Assembly: GCA_946496115.1 (NCBI GenBank) | Contig: CAMMFK010000013.1 | Coordinates: forward strand, 1-23,542 | Origin: an uncultured Clostridium sp. | GTDB taxonomy: Bacteria > Bacillota > Clostridia > TANB77 > CAG-508 | DNA length: 23,542 nt | Reading direction: 5' to 3' | In this document: piece by piece, positions 16,146 to 22,940 of the stretch | Layout: each line of letters begins with the position of its first letter | Numbering within the stretch: the first letter of the stretch is position 1 | Position numbers and translations under genes: made by a program | The notes under the pieces: generated by a model | The model's input: only the letters and a program-made list of their open reading frames with translations | Databases searched by the model: none | Told to the model about the DNA's origin: nothing

Positions 16146-18512
16146 TTATTCCTCTTTGCTAGCCTTAGCGTATTTTTTCAAAGTATTATACACCATCGCA
16201 TTTACTGTTCCCGGAACATCTTTTTTACCTGCTGGAACCCCTGTTAAAATTTCTATTCCTTCATCAATGGTAGACACTGCGTAAATATGGAATTTTCCGT
16301 TTTTTACTGCATTTACAACTTCGTCATCTAGGTTTAAGTTTTGAATATTTTGTTTTGGTATTATTACACCTTGATTTCCTGTTAAGCCTTTTAATTTGCA
16401 AATTTCAAAATATCCTTCTATTTTTTCATTAACTCCACCTATTGCTTGGATTTCACCTTTTTGGTTTACTGAACCTGTTGTTGCAATTCCTTGATTTATA
16501 GGTATTCCTGCTAAATTTGAAAGTAATGCATATAGCTCTGTGCTTGATGCGCTATCTCCATCAACCCCATTGTATAATTGCTCAAAACATATACTTGCAG
16601 TAAGTGATAATGGCATATCTTTAGCAAATTTTTCACCTAAATATCCATTTAATATAAGAATTCCTTTTGAATGTGATGAACCAGAAAGTTCTACTTCTCT
16701 TTCAATATCTATTATTCCTTTTTTACCTGTATATGTGTTTACTGTAATTCTTACAGGTTTTCCAAATGAATAATCTCCTATTGACATAACCGTTAAACCA
16801 TTTATTTGTCCAACTTTTTCGCCTTCTGTGTCTATAAGTAATGCTCCTTCTTGTATCATTTCTGTGTATTTTTCATCATATTTCTTTTGTCTATTTTTTC
16901 TTTCTTCTAAGGCTTTATCTATATAATCTGCTGTAACTACTTTTACTTTATCTAATCTTGCCCATGTTGCCGCTTCTGCAATAACTTGTGCTAATTCTCC
17001 AAATCTTGTTGATATTCTATTTTGATTTGTTGATAATCTTGTTGAATATTCAGCAAGTCTTGTAACTGCGAATTTGTCCAAATGTGGAAGTTCATCATCT
17101 TCACAATATCCATGTACAAATCTTGCTAAATCTTGTAGATTTTTTTCATTTAATGGAGCATCATCTTCAAATTCTACTTTTATTTTAAATAATTTTCTAA
17201 AGTCATTATCTACAGAAAGTAATGTTTGGTATACATTTTCATTTCCTATTATTATAACTTTTAAATCAAGTGGAATTGGTTCTGGTTTTAAAGACACCAT
17301 TACCATTGAAGATTTTTGATCCATTGAGTTGTCTATTCCAAGTTCTTTATTTCTAAGAACTTTTTTTAGGTTATCATAAACTGCTGGATTTGTAAGTAAA
17401 TCGTTTGATTGGAATATGATATATCCTCCATTTGCCTCATGTAAAAGTCCTGGTCTTATCATTGTATAATCTGTTTTTAATACACCATAATAATTTTCAT
17501 ACTCTAGCCTTCCAAAAATATTGCTAAATGAATAGTTGCTGTCCATTATTACAGGTGCACCCTCTGTATGGCTATTGTCAATAAATAAATTTACTCTATA
17601 ATTATCCCAAGGCTTTGTTTCTATAACTCTTGGGCCTGCTTGTTCTTGAGGCTTTTTATCTTCACCAATAAATTTTGAAATGTTTTTAAGTATATCTTTT
17701 TTTACACCATCTAAAAACTTATTTATTTTTTTATTTCTTTTAAATTTAGATTTTACAAGTGTTATATGTCCTTCTATTGAAAGTGTTGCAATGCTTGCTT
17801 GCCATTCATTTACTTTCTTTTCAGATTCTTGCTCTATTTCTTTTATTTTTCCTATAACTTGAATTATTTGCTCTTGAACAATTCCTGACTTACTTTCGTA
17901 TTCTTGCTTTAATTTATCATCTAATTTATCAAAGTCTTCTTCTTTTATAACTTTGCCATCTAGCATTGGCATCATATATATACCAGTATCAGATGCTTTT
18001 ACTTGAAATCCATATTTTGCAGATTGCGTATTTAAGTCTTCTAGTAATTTATTTCTTCTATCTTGATATTTTTGAACAATTACATTTTTTTGCTTTTCAA
18101 AATCATTATTATTGAATGTGCTTTTTAACTCAACCTTTATATCTTTAATGAACTTATCCATACAGTCTTTAAATTCTTGACCTTGTCCTGCTTGAAAAGG
18201 TATGGCTACTGGTTCATTTGGATTTTCAAAATTGTACACATAGCACCAATCTTGGGGTACTTTTTTATTTTTACTTATCTTGTTCAAATAATTTTTGGTG
18301 TACATAGTTTTTCCTACACCTGATGGTCCTTCTAAATAAAGATTATATCCATTTACATCTACGTTTAAGCCAAATTTTAATGACGCAATTCCTCTTTCTT
18401 GTCCTATTCCATCATAATTTCTTTCTAATTCTTCTGTTGTAACAAAGTTAAATACATCCGGATTACATTTGTATTTTAATTTTTTCCATGATACTTCATT
18501 TGTATTTTTCAT
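16146..18512 (-). CDS. Lon-family ATP-dependent protease (AAA_32 type)
   Basis: The protein is 788 residues from the chosen start. The ATPase part has Walker A GPSGVGKT (62-69) and the long coiled-coil insertion typical of the AAA_32 group (about 150-260). It then has HEANGGYIIFQSNDLL and a sensor-like STRLSTNQNRISTRFGELAQVI. The Lon protease domain is at the C-terminus: the catalytic Ser is in GDSASS (Ser654) and the Lys in GGVNEKIEG (Lys697), 43 residues apart as in Lon Ser679/Lys722. It lacks the LonA N-terminal substrate domain. A longer ORF opens at 18590, but I place the start at 18512 because AAGGAAGGA precedes that ATG and the promoter at 18550-18577 lies between the two. It is probably a cytoplasmic quality-control or stress protease; substrates are unknown. 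Confidence 0.93.
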   Translation of the reverse strand: MKNTNEVSWKKLKYKCNPDVFNFVTTEELERNYDGIGQERGIASLKFGLNVDVNGYNLYLEGPSGVGKTMYTKNYLNKISKNKKVPQDWCYVYNFENPNEPVAIPFQAGQGQEFKDCMDKFIKDIKVELKSTFNNNDFEKQKNVIVQKYQDRRNKLLEDLNTQSAKYGFQVKASDTGIYMMPMLDGKVIKEEDFDKLDDKLKQEYESKSGIVQEQIIQVIGKIKEIEQESEKKVNEWQASIATLSIEGHITLVKSKFKRNKKINKFLDGVKKDILKNISKFIGEDKKPQEQAGPRVIETKPWDNYRVNLFIDNSHTEGAPVIMDSNYSFSNIFGRLEYENYYGVLKTDYTMIRPGLLHEANGGYIIFQSNDLLTNPAVYDNLKKVLRNKELGIDNSMDQKSSMVMVSLKPEPIPLDLKVIIIGNENVYQTLLSVDNDFRKLFKIKVEFEDDAPLNEKNLQDLARFVHGYCEDDELPHLDKFAVTRLAEYSTRLSTNQNRISTRFGELAQVIAEAATWARLDKVKVVTADYIDKALEERKNRQKKYDEKYTEMIQEGALLIDTEGEKVGQINGLTVMSIGDYSFGKPVRITVNTYTGKKGIIDIEREVELSGSSHSKGILILNGYLGEKFAKDMPLSLTASICFEQLYNGVDGDSASSTELYALLSNLAGIPINQGIATTGSVNQKGEIQAIGGVNEKIEGYFEICKLKGLTGNQGVIIPKQNIQNLNLDDEVVNAVKNGKFHIYAVSTIDEGIEILTGVPAGKKDVPGTVNAMVYNTLKKYAKASKEE

Positions 18513-18549
18513 TTTTAAATCCTTCCTTATTGCTATTTTGCAGAATTCT

Positions 18550-18577
18550 ATTTTACTTTTTTGTAGAAATTTGTCAA
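18550..18577 (-). promoter_or_regulatory. Sigma-A promoter for the Lon-like protease gene
   Basis: The minus strand reads TTGACA (perfect -35), 16 nt, TAAAAT (5 of 6). The predicted start is near 18543, about 30 nt before the ATG at 18512. It excludes the upstream in-frame start at 18590. Confidence 0.75.
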
Positions 18578-18647
18578 TAGATAATAGCAATATTTTAAAA
18601 ATCTTTTGTTTTTAGTATGTGCAAATAATTTTTTTATATTATTTTTA

Positions 18648-18773
18648 TTAAGTTCCAATATTATTCTCGACATTTCAGTGAGCGAAGGCGACGTAGGAGC
18701 GTAGCGTAACGTGCAAGCTGGAGCGAAAGCGACCCGCGCGGTGAAATGAGAGAGAATATAATATTGGACTTAA
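18648..18773. repeat. 126-bp GC-rich hairpin element (MITE- or REP-like) between tsaB-rimI and lon
   Basis: The ends are long imperfect inverted repeats: TTAAGTTCCAATATTAT at the left pairs with ATAATATTGGACTTAA at the right, continuing through TCTC/GAGA and CATTTCA/TGAAATG (about 30 bp per arm with small bulges). The centre (18678-18742) is strikingly GC-rich for this DNA and carries three degenerate copies of a GAGCG-AAGCG-ACG unit, at 18680, 18696 and 18720. No ORF is present. It may be a non-autonomous mobile or REP-type repeat. It is also positioned to act as a transcript end for tsaB-rimI, although no T-run follows. The remaining 18600-18647 is plain AT-rich spacer. Confidence 0.7.
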
Positions 18774-18786
18774 TTATTAAGATAAT

Positions 18787-19947
18787 TTAAACAAAATACG
18801 TCATTAGAATTGCTGAACCATCTTTATAGTATTTATTTCTTTTTCCAACTGTTTGAAATCCATAAGTTTTATATAATTTAATTGCTGGCAAGTTGTTTTC
18901 ATTAACTTCAAGATTTATTTTTTCCATTTCGTGGTTATGAGCATATCTTAAAATATAGCTTAACATATTTGAAGCAAAGCCTTGATTACGCTTGTCTGCT
19001 TTTGTTACTATATTCATAATTTCCATTTCTTCAAATATTGTTCTAAATCCTGCAAAACCATATATTTCTTCATTCTGCTTTATTACAATATATTTTGAAT
19101 CATTGTAATCATCTTGCAGAACGTCATATTCCCATATATTTGGAAACATTGAATAATTTAATTTAATGTTTTCTATGTCTGTATAGCTCATTTCTAAAAT
19201 AGATATATCATCTGACTTACCTTCTTTTTGTCTCTGTGCTTGTGGCTTTCTTAAATACATTGGTGTTAGAGAATTCGAATTACCGTATATTCCATTTTTA
19301 TATCTATTTAATCCTGCCAAAGCTACTCCAATAGCGAGTGACCCTACATTTGTTAAATACTCATGTTTGTTTACATCTTCACTATTTGCCTTTTCTATGG
19401 ATACTCTTGATAAATATAATTGCTCAATTCTTGCAAGGTCTGCATTTACTATATCTCCCAAGAAATAGATAGGTAATTTTAAATTATCTATGTATGTAAT
19501 TGCTTCTGATATTTGCATTGCTTCTGGGTTTTTATATATAGAAAATTGACCTTTTTTCATTTTATAAATAGCAAAATATACATTATCATTTCTTGCATCT
19601 AATATTGAAACAAATTCCCCATCACCTTTTTGCGCTACTCCTAAGTAAGCCATGGCTTCTAATGAGTTAACTCCAACTACTGGAATATTTTTTGCGTCTG
19701 CAAATGCTTTTACTGTTGCTATTCCTATTCTTATACCTGTGAAAGAACCAGGGCCTACTGAGCAGGCAATTAATCCTATATTATCTAAGCTTAGATTTGT
19801 AGTTTTAAATAGCTCATCTATCATTGGCATTAATGTTTCTGAATGCTCTTTTTCACTAAAATTATGCATTTCTTTTATTATTTTGGTATCTTCTAGTATT
19901 GCTACTGAGCATATGCTTGATGATGTGTCAATTGATAGTATTTTCAT
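18787..19947 (-). CDS. tsaB-rimI: TsaB-RimI fusion: tRNA t6A factor plus ribosomal S18 alanine acetyltransferase
   Basis: This is a two-domain protein of 386 residues. The N-terminal part (about 1-235) is TsaB: ILSIDTSSSICSVAI (3-17), then CSVGPGSFTGIRIGIATVKAFA (about 62-83) and a C-terminal PMYLRKPQAQ tail. TsaB is the non-catalytic partner of TsaD in making threonylcarbamoyladenosine on tRNAs that read ANN codons. The C-terminal part (about 245-386) is a GNAT acetyltransferase with IMNIVTKADKRNQGFASNML as the acetyl-CoA loop and LEVNENNLPAIKLYKTYGF near the end, matching RimI. In many Firmicutes these are adjacent separate genes. Here they are one reading frame, and neither tsaE nor tsaD is next to it. 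ATG is preceded by AGAAAGGAAAACATCA. Confidence 0.93.
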   Translation of the reverse strand: MKILSIDTSSSICSVAILEDTKIIKEMHNFSEKEHSETLMPMIDELFKTTNLSLDNIGLIACSVGPGSFTGIRIGIATVKAFADAKNIPVVGVNSLEAMAYLGVAQKGDGEFVSILDARNDNVYFAIYKMKKGQFSIYKNPEAMQISEAITYIDNLKLPIYFLGDIVNADLARIEQLYLSRVSIEKANSEDVNKHEYLTNVGSLAIGVALAGLNRYKNGIYGNSNSLTPMYLRKPQAQRQKEGKSDDISILEMSYTDIENIKLNYSMFPNIWEYDVLQDDYNDSKYIVIKQNEEIYGFAGFRTIFEEMEIMNIVTKADKRNQGFASNMLSYILRYAHNHEMEKINLEVNENNLPAIKLYKTYGFQTVGKRNKYYKDGSAILMTYFV

Positions 19948-20045
19948 TGATGTTTTCCTTTCTATTTTATAACTTGTTCTTAATTAAAAATAATATTTAT
20001 ACCAAATATGATAATTATACTTTTTTCGAGTTTTTTGCTATATAA

Positions 20046-20074
20046 GTTATATAATAGTAAAAGGAAAAAGTCAA
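20046..20074 (-). promoter_or_regulatory. Sigma-A promoter for tsaB-rimI
   Basis: The minus strand reads TTGACT, 17 nt, TATAAC. It starts four bases after the stop of the flavodoxin-family gene and leaves a leader of about 90 nt. No terminator is visible between the two genes, so read-through is also possible. Confidence 0.65.
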
Positions 20075-20077
20075 TAT

Positions 20078-20698
20078 TTATCTAACAAAATTAGTCTTTA
20101 CAGGCTTTTCACTTTCTGGATATTCTACTCCATTCTTTTTAGCTACATCAATACATTTTAATAACCACGCCATATTGTTTCCAAGTGTTCTCATTGTTTG
20201 CATTCCTTCTTCATCTTTTCTTACTTCATCAGGATTTGTGCCATGTACTTGGTTCCAATATTGTGATGTAACTATTGGCATATTGCATATTGAAAAATAT
20301 TTATTAATCTGGTCAAAAGTGGCTGTTGCTCCACCTCTTCTACAACTTACTACACAGCAAGCAGGCTTATTTTTGAATAAGTTTCCTCTACCATAAAATA
20401 CTCTATCCATAAAAGATGTTAAGCTTCCTGCACTTGATGCAAAGTGAACTGGTGTACCAAATACAAATCCATCAGCTTCTTTTGACTTTTCTATAAACTC
20501 ATTTACTATGTCATTTCTAAAACATTTGCCTGTTTTTAAGCAAGCATTACATCCTATACAACCTGCAATTGGGTTTACTCCAAGCCAAATAATTTCTGTT
20601 TCAATTCCGTTTTTTTGTAAAGTTTTAGATACTTCTTCTAAAGCTGTATATGTACAACCTTTTTCGTGTGGTCCACCATTTACTAATAATACTTTCAT
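20078..20698 (-). CDS. NAD(P)H-dependent FMN oxidoreductase, flavodoxin family
   Basis: The 206-residue protein starts MKVLLVNGGPHEKGCTYTAL, where the GGPHEKGCT loop binds the FMN phosphate. A cysteine cluster follows, CIGCNACLKTGKC (about 47-59), as in iron-sulfur flavoprotein-like and NADPH-dependent FMN reductase relatives. GTPVHFASSAGSLTSFMDR (about 81-99) is the second flavin-binding loop. The C-terminus, from about 160 onward, is a helical extension. It likely transfers electrons from a reduced nicotinamide or ferredoxin to small acceptors in the cytoplasm; the natural substrate is unknown. The ribosome site is AAGGAGGAAAAGCTA. The upstream stretch 20699-20858 has no ORF and no promoter I would defend. 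Confidence 0.9.
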   Translation of the reverse strand: MKVLLVNGGPHEKGCTYTALEEVSKTLQKNGIETEIIWLGVNPIAGCIGCNACLKTGKCFRNDIVNEFIEKSKEADGFVFGTPVHFASSAGSLTSFMDRVFYGRGNLFKNKPACCVVSCRRGGATATFDQINKYFSICNMPIVTSQYWNQVHGTNPDEVRKDEEGMQTMRTLGNNMAWLLKCIDVAKKNGVEYPESEKPVKTNFVR

Positions 20699-20858
20699 TA
20701 GCTTTTCCTCCTTAATAATAGTTTATTTTAATTATATTAAAGCTTTTTAACAAGTATTATTATATAATATATTTTTTCATAAATCTATTGTTTATGGATT
20801 AAAACTAGGAATAATTGAAAATATATTTCCATATCGCTATAATTTTATGTAAATTGTT

Positions 20859-21008
20859 TTAGCCTACATAGAAATAATTATTAAAAAGCAAATTCAAAAA
20901 AATAAGAAACAAGCCCACAATAATTGCAACTAAGAAACCAATAAGAATATTCCATTTCATATTTGAATATTGGCAAATGCTTTTCTTCTTTTTATGTATC
21001 TTTTTCAA
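20859..21008 (-). CDS. Small single-span membrane protein (49 aa), divergent from cotJ
   Basis: This short reading frame opens with TTG at 21008 after an exceptionally strong GGGGGTGGAG ribosome site 5 nt away. The product has a very basic N-terminus (KKIHKKKK, residues 2-9), a Cys at 12, one hydrophobic helix (about 20-42, ILIGFLVAIIVGLFLIFL) and a short Asn/Tyr-rich tail ending YVG. That would place the tail outside the membrane. It resembles no family I recognise. It is divergent from the cotJ operon and its upstream region holds a mother-cell-type promoter match, so a sporulation role is a reasonable inference. An in-frame ATG at codon 17 has no ribosome site. Its tight ribosome site and TM pattern make chance unlikely. 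Confidence 0.7.
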   Translation of the reverse strand: MKKIHKKKKSICQYSNMKWNILIGFLVAIIVGLFLIFLNLLFNNYFYVG

Positions 21009-21025
21009 ATCTCCACCCCCTATAA

Positions 21026-21052
21026 TATAATATGTCTTTCTATTTTTTATGT
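21026..21052 (-). promoter_or_regulatory. Possible sporulation (sigma-K/sigma-E-like) promoter for the small membrane protein
   Basis: The minus strand has AC, 16 nt, CATATTATA, which fits the mother-cell pattern AC-N16-CATANNNTA. The predicted start would fall almost at the ribosome site, which is tighter than usual and lowers confidence. TATAAT-like strings overlap this AT-rich stretch. Confidence 0.3.
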
Positions 21053-21060
21053 TAATTGTA

Positions 21061-21087
21061 ACTTTATTTATGTAGACTGCATAATAT
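21061..21087 (+). promoter_or_regulatory. Possible sporulation promoter for cotJABC
   Basis: The plus strand has AC at 21061, 17 nt, then CATAATAT at 21080-21087, a fair match to the -10 of mother-cell sigma factors. In Bacillus subtilis cotJ is transcribed by sigma-E. I see no good sigma-E -35. The start would lie close to the AAGGAGG at 21095. Confidence 0.25.
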
Positions 21088-21109
21088 GACTAGTAAGGAG
21101 GATCAATAT

Positions 21110-21436
21110 ATGTGTAGATGTAAAATGTTTAACTGCATGAATAATAATAATTCTAATATGATAGATGTCAGAATGATTAATAATAATATGCAAGATGATG
21201 ATGAATGCGAATGTGGATTTGATGAAGAATCTGTTTTCCCTGAGAACTATATGTTTGGTCAAAGCTATGTTCCTATTCAAAGAATGACTACTACTTTTAG
21301 ACCATGTACAGGATTAAAAATGGGAACTATATTCCCTGAACTTGTAGACCCTTATACAGCTGGTCAAAGTATGGAAGAAGACCAATTCTTAAGATGTTCA
21401 AATGAAGTTAAGGAGGGATGCAATAGTGGAATGTAA
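21110..21436 (+). CDS. cotJA: Spore coat-associated protein CotJA
   Basis: This 108-residue protein contains the CotJA signature QSYVPIQRMTTTFRPCTG (about 49-66) followed by MGTIFPELVDPYTAGQ, the conserved core of the family. The N-terminus is Cys/Met/Asn-rich (MCRCKMFNCMNNNN) and acidic before the core, longer than in Bacillus CotJA. The start at 21110 is chosen over the in-frame ATG at 21086 because AAGGAGG (21095-21101) lies 8 nt before it and inside the longer version. CotJA is needed for CotJC to join the spore coat in Bacillus subtilis. It is the first gene of cotJABC and overlaps cotJB by 11 nt. Confidence 0.93.
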   Translation: MCRCKMFNCMNNNNSNMIDVRMINNNMQDDDECECGFDEESVFPENYMFGQSYVPIQRMTTTFRPCTGLKMGTIFPELVDPYTAGQSMEEDQFLRCSNEVKEGCNSGM

Positions 21437-21734
21437 TAATAATAGTACTTGCACATGCAATTGTACTTGTAAAGATAATAATAATAATCCTACAAGAGAA
21501 GAAATGATGAATGATGTAAGAGGTTTTAATTTTGCAATTGTTGAACTAGGCTTATACTTAGATACTCATCCAACTGATAGCAGAGCTTTGGCTTTGCACA
21601 GAGAGTATTGTAAATGTTATAAAGAAGCTGTAGAGAAATATCAGAAGAAATTCGGACCACTTTCAATATTCTATCCATGTAATAAATGGAGATGGCTAGA
21701 ACAACCTTGGCCTTGGGAAGGAGGTAATTTCTAG
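21426..21734 (+). CDS. cotJB: Spore coat protein CotJB
   Basis: The 102-residue product has the CotJB domain (about 23-98): REEMMNDVRGFNFAIVELGLYLDTHP, then a YKEAVEKYQKKFGPLS helix and a tryptophan-rich end, KWRWLEQPWPWEGG. The N-terminus is an unusual Asn/Cys/Thr-rich patch (CNNNSTCTCNCTCKDNNNN), echoing the Cys-rich start of CotJA; such cysteines may crosslink in the coat. I choose the GTG at 21426, 9 nt after AAGGAGG, rather than ATG at 21402, which lies before that ribosome site. It overlaps cotJA by 11 nt and its TAG overlaps the cotJC GTG by one base, so all three are translationally coupled. Confidence 0.92.
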   Translation: MECNNNSTCTCNCTCKDNNNNPTREEMMNDVRGFNFAIVELGLYLDTHPTDSRALALHREYCKCYKEAVEKYQKKFGPLSIFYPCNKWRWLEQPWPWEGGNF

Positions 21735-22070
21735 TGTGGACTTATAATAAAACTCTTCAATATCCAATTAAAATTAGACAGCAAGACCCTCGTTTAGCTA
21801 AGTTTATAATTTCTCAATACGGTGGTCCTGATGGAGAGCTTGGAGCTTCTCTAAGATATTTGAGTCAAAGATTTGGTATGCCTGACCAAAATAGTAAGGC
21901 TATACTTAACGATATAGGAACAGAGGAACTTCGGACACCTTGAAATGGTAGGTACTATAGTTCATCAATTAACTAAAGGTATAACTGCTGAAGAAGCAGA
22001 AAAGGCAGGACTTGGTGCTTATTATACAGACCATGGGGTGGGTTTGGAATCTATCCAAATAAGAATTTAA
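21734..22070 (+). pseudogene. cotJC: Degenerate cotJC (manganese catalase-like spore coat protein), frameshifted and 3'-truncated
   Basis: The first frame (21734-21943) reads a normal CotJC N-terminus: WTYNKTLQYPIKI, DPRLAKFIISQYGGPDGELGASLRYLSQRFGMP and LNDIGTEEL. It then stops because one extra base after the EEL codons (about 21929) breaks the frame. The next frame resumes the family sequence as HLEMVGTIVHQLTKGI and AYYTDHGVG. A second lesion of about 2 or 5 bases near 22041-22045 moves GIYPN back to the first frame. The conserved remainder (about 70 residues, including part of the four-helix catalase core) is absent. Glu residues in GTEEL and HLEM are metal ligands in the Mn-catalase family. 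The GTG start has AAGGAGG upstream and TAGTG overlap with cotJB. The product is most likely non-functional unless rearranged or recoded. Confidence 0.88.
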
Positions 22071-22090
22071 AATAAATATTGATTAAAAAA

Positions 22091-22435
22091 TCATAATCTA
22101 AAATAGTGTTTAAAATAATTATTTAACTTTAAAAATTGATTAAAATCTTGTTTACTATTAAGGACATTAATTACATATATTGTGTCAGTAATATCTGATA
22201 TGTAGTAGACTATTCTATAACAGGATTGCCTTGTTTTCTTATAAATTATTTCTCTAAAATGCTTGTCCATTATTTCAGAAATATATCTACCAGTATAAGG
22301 AAAATCGGCTAAATTGTTAATTCTAAGTCTAATGTTATTATCAGTTTCTAGTGCATTTTTGAGTGAATATCTCATATTGTAATAATAAATATTATCCATC
22401 GATATATTAGCCGAATCTTCTACTATAATGTTCAT
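22091..22435 (-). CDS. RelE/ParE-type toxin
   Basis: This 114-residue protein has the ParE/RelE superfamily pattern: an N-terminal ESANISMDNI-like helix region, INNLADFPYTGRYISEIMDKHFREIIYKK (about 40-68), SCYRIVYYISDITDTIYVINVLNSKQDF (about 71-98) and a basic aromatic C-terminus. Members either cleave ribosome-bound mRNA (RelE) or poison gyrase (ParE); the exact activity cannot be read here. The ATG overlaps the antitoxin gene by 29 nt and is preceded by AGAGAGGAATTAT. It is last in a three-gene minus-strand operon and faces the broken cotJC gene, with 20 nt between their ends. It lies in DNA that also holds a serine recombinase gene, as is common for addiction modules of mobile elements. 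Confidence 0.85.
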   Translation of the reverse strand: MNIIVEDSANISMDNIYYYNMRYSLKNALETDNNIRLRINNLADFPYTGRYISEIMDKHFREIIYKKTRQSCYRIVYYISDITDTIYVINVLNSKQDFNQFLKLNNYFKHYFRL

Positions 22436-22631
22436 ATAATTCCTCTCTTTCTTTGTTAAACTCCTCTAAAGTCATACCACGTCCATTTCTAATGTCATTA
22501 ACACCTTTTGCAATGCCTATTAAAACATATAAGTTATATATGTTGTCATACAAAGTATTATTTTCTTGAGGATTTTGTTCCAAAAGTTTAACAATTTTTT
22601 CTAATTTAATATCTTCTTTTGGTATACTCAT
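22407..22631 (-). CDS. Antitoxin partner of the RelE/ParE-type toxin
   Basis: The 74-residue protein starts MSIPKEDIKLEKIVKLLEQNP and has a central helix, then GVNDIRNGRGMTLEEFNKEREELYEHY. A helix-GxxDIxxGRxxSLEE type end is typical of the toxin-neutralising half of RelB/YefM/ParD-like antitoxins. I place the start at ATG 22631 (AAGGAAGT upstream) and not at the in-frame TTG at 22661. It overlaps the toxin gene by 29 nt, the standard order for type II systems. No clear ribbon-helix-helix or other DNA-binding motif is visible in the N-terminus, so autoregulation may depend on the upstream small protein. Confidence 0.72.
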   Translation of the reverse strand: MSIPKEDIKLEKIVKLLEQNPQENNTLYDNIYNLYVLIGIAKGVNDIRNGRGMTLEEFNKEREELYEHYSRRFG

Positions 22632-22647
22632 AAAATCACTTCCTTCT

Positions 22648-22839
22648 TTAAATTTTTCCAATTAAGGATTGTACACATTCTTTATCATTTTCAGATAAAT
22701 CATCTATGCCATACATATCCACATACTTTTGTACTACATCATGTAAAATATCTTTTGTATCTTTTTTTAAAACTTCTTCATCAATATCATAAGGTAATGC
22801 TTTAATAGCTTCAATGAATTTTTCCTTTACAGGCGACAT
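22648..22839 (-). CDS. Small acidic protein, first gene of the toxin-antitoxin operon (63 aa)
   Basis: The product is 63 residues from the ATG at 22839, which has an excellent AAAGGAGGAATTTAT site; a longer in-frame opening at 22890 lacks one. It is predicted helical and acidic (PYDIDEEVLKKDTKD, MYGIDDLSENDKE), with no recognisable domain. It lies 16 nt before the antitoxin gene and under the same promoter. It could be a third TA component (a regulator or chaperone), a second antitoxin, or an unrelated cargo protein. I do not recognise the family. Confidence 0.7.
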   Translation of the reverse strand: MSPVKEKFIEAIKALPYDIDEEVLKKDTKDILHDVVQKYVDMYGIDDLSENDKECVQSLIGKI

Positions 22840-22865
22840 ATAAATTCCTCCTTTCACAAAATTTC

Positions 22866-22901
22866 TAGTAATAGTATAGCACATATCCACCTAAATTACT
22901 A
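22866..22901 (-). promoter_or_regulatory. Promoter and possible operator dyad of the toxin-antitoxin operon
   Basis: On the minus strand there is an extended -10, TGCTATACT (22881-22873), but no good -35. Seven-base arms TAGTAAT (22866-22872) and ATTACTA (22895-22901) flank it, the usual placement for an autoregulatory operator. The start would be about 30 nt before the first gene. Confidence 0.4.
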
Positions 22902-22940
22902 TAAATTTATGTAAATAATTTGTAAACTTTAGATACTATA

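Noticed and set aside
18513..18590. Longer N-terminus for the Lon-like protease (start at 18590)
   Set aside because: The perfect TTGACA promoter (18550-18577) lies inside that extension, and the ATG at 18512 has a much better ribosome site.
18648..18773. CRISPR-like repeats in the GC-rich block
   Set aside because: The three GAGCG units are degenerate and nearly adjacent, with no uniform spacers. The long inverted ends fit a hairpin element instead.
20699..20858. Sigma-A promoter for the flavodoxin-family gene
   Set aside because: A TATAAT string is present, but no acceptable -35 lies 16-18 nt upstream.
21068..21280. Minus-strand frame opposite cotJA
   Set aside because: It is antisense to a clear CotJA, has an Ile/His-rich translation and no ribosome site.
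22071..22090. Attachment-site direct repeat at the cotJC boundary
   Set aside because: Only one end of the putative element is in the window, so no matching repeat can be identified.
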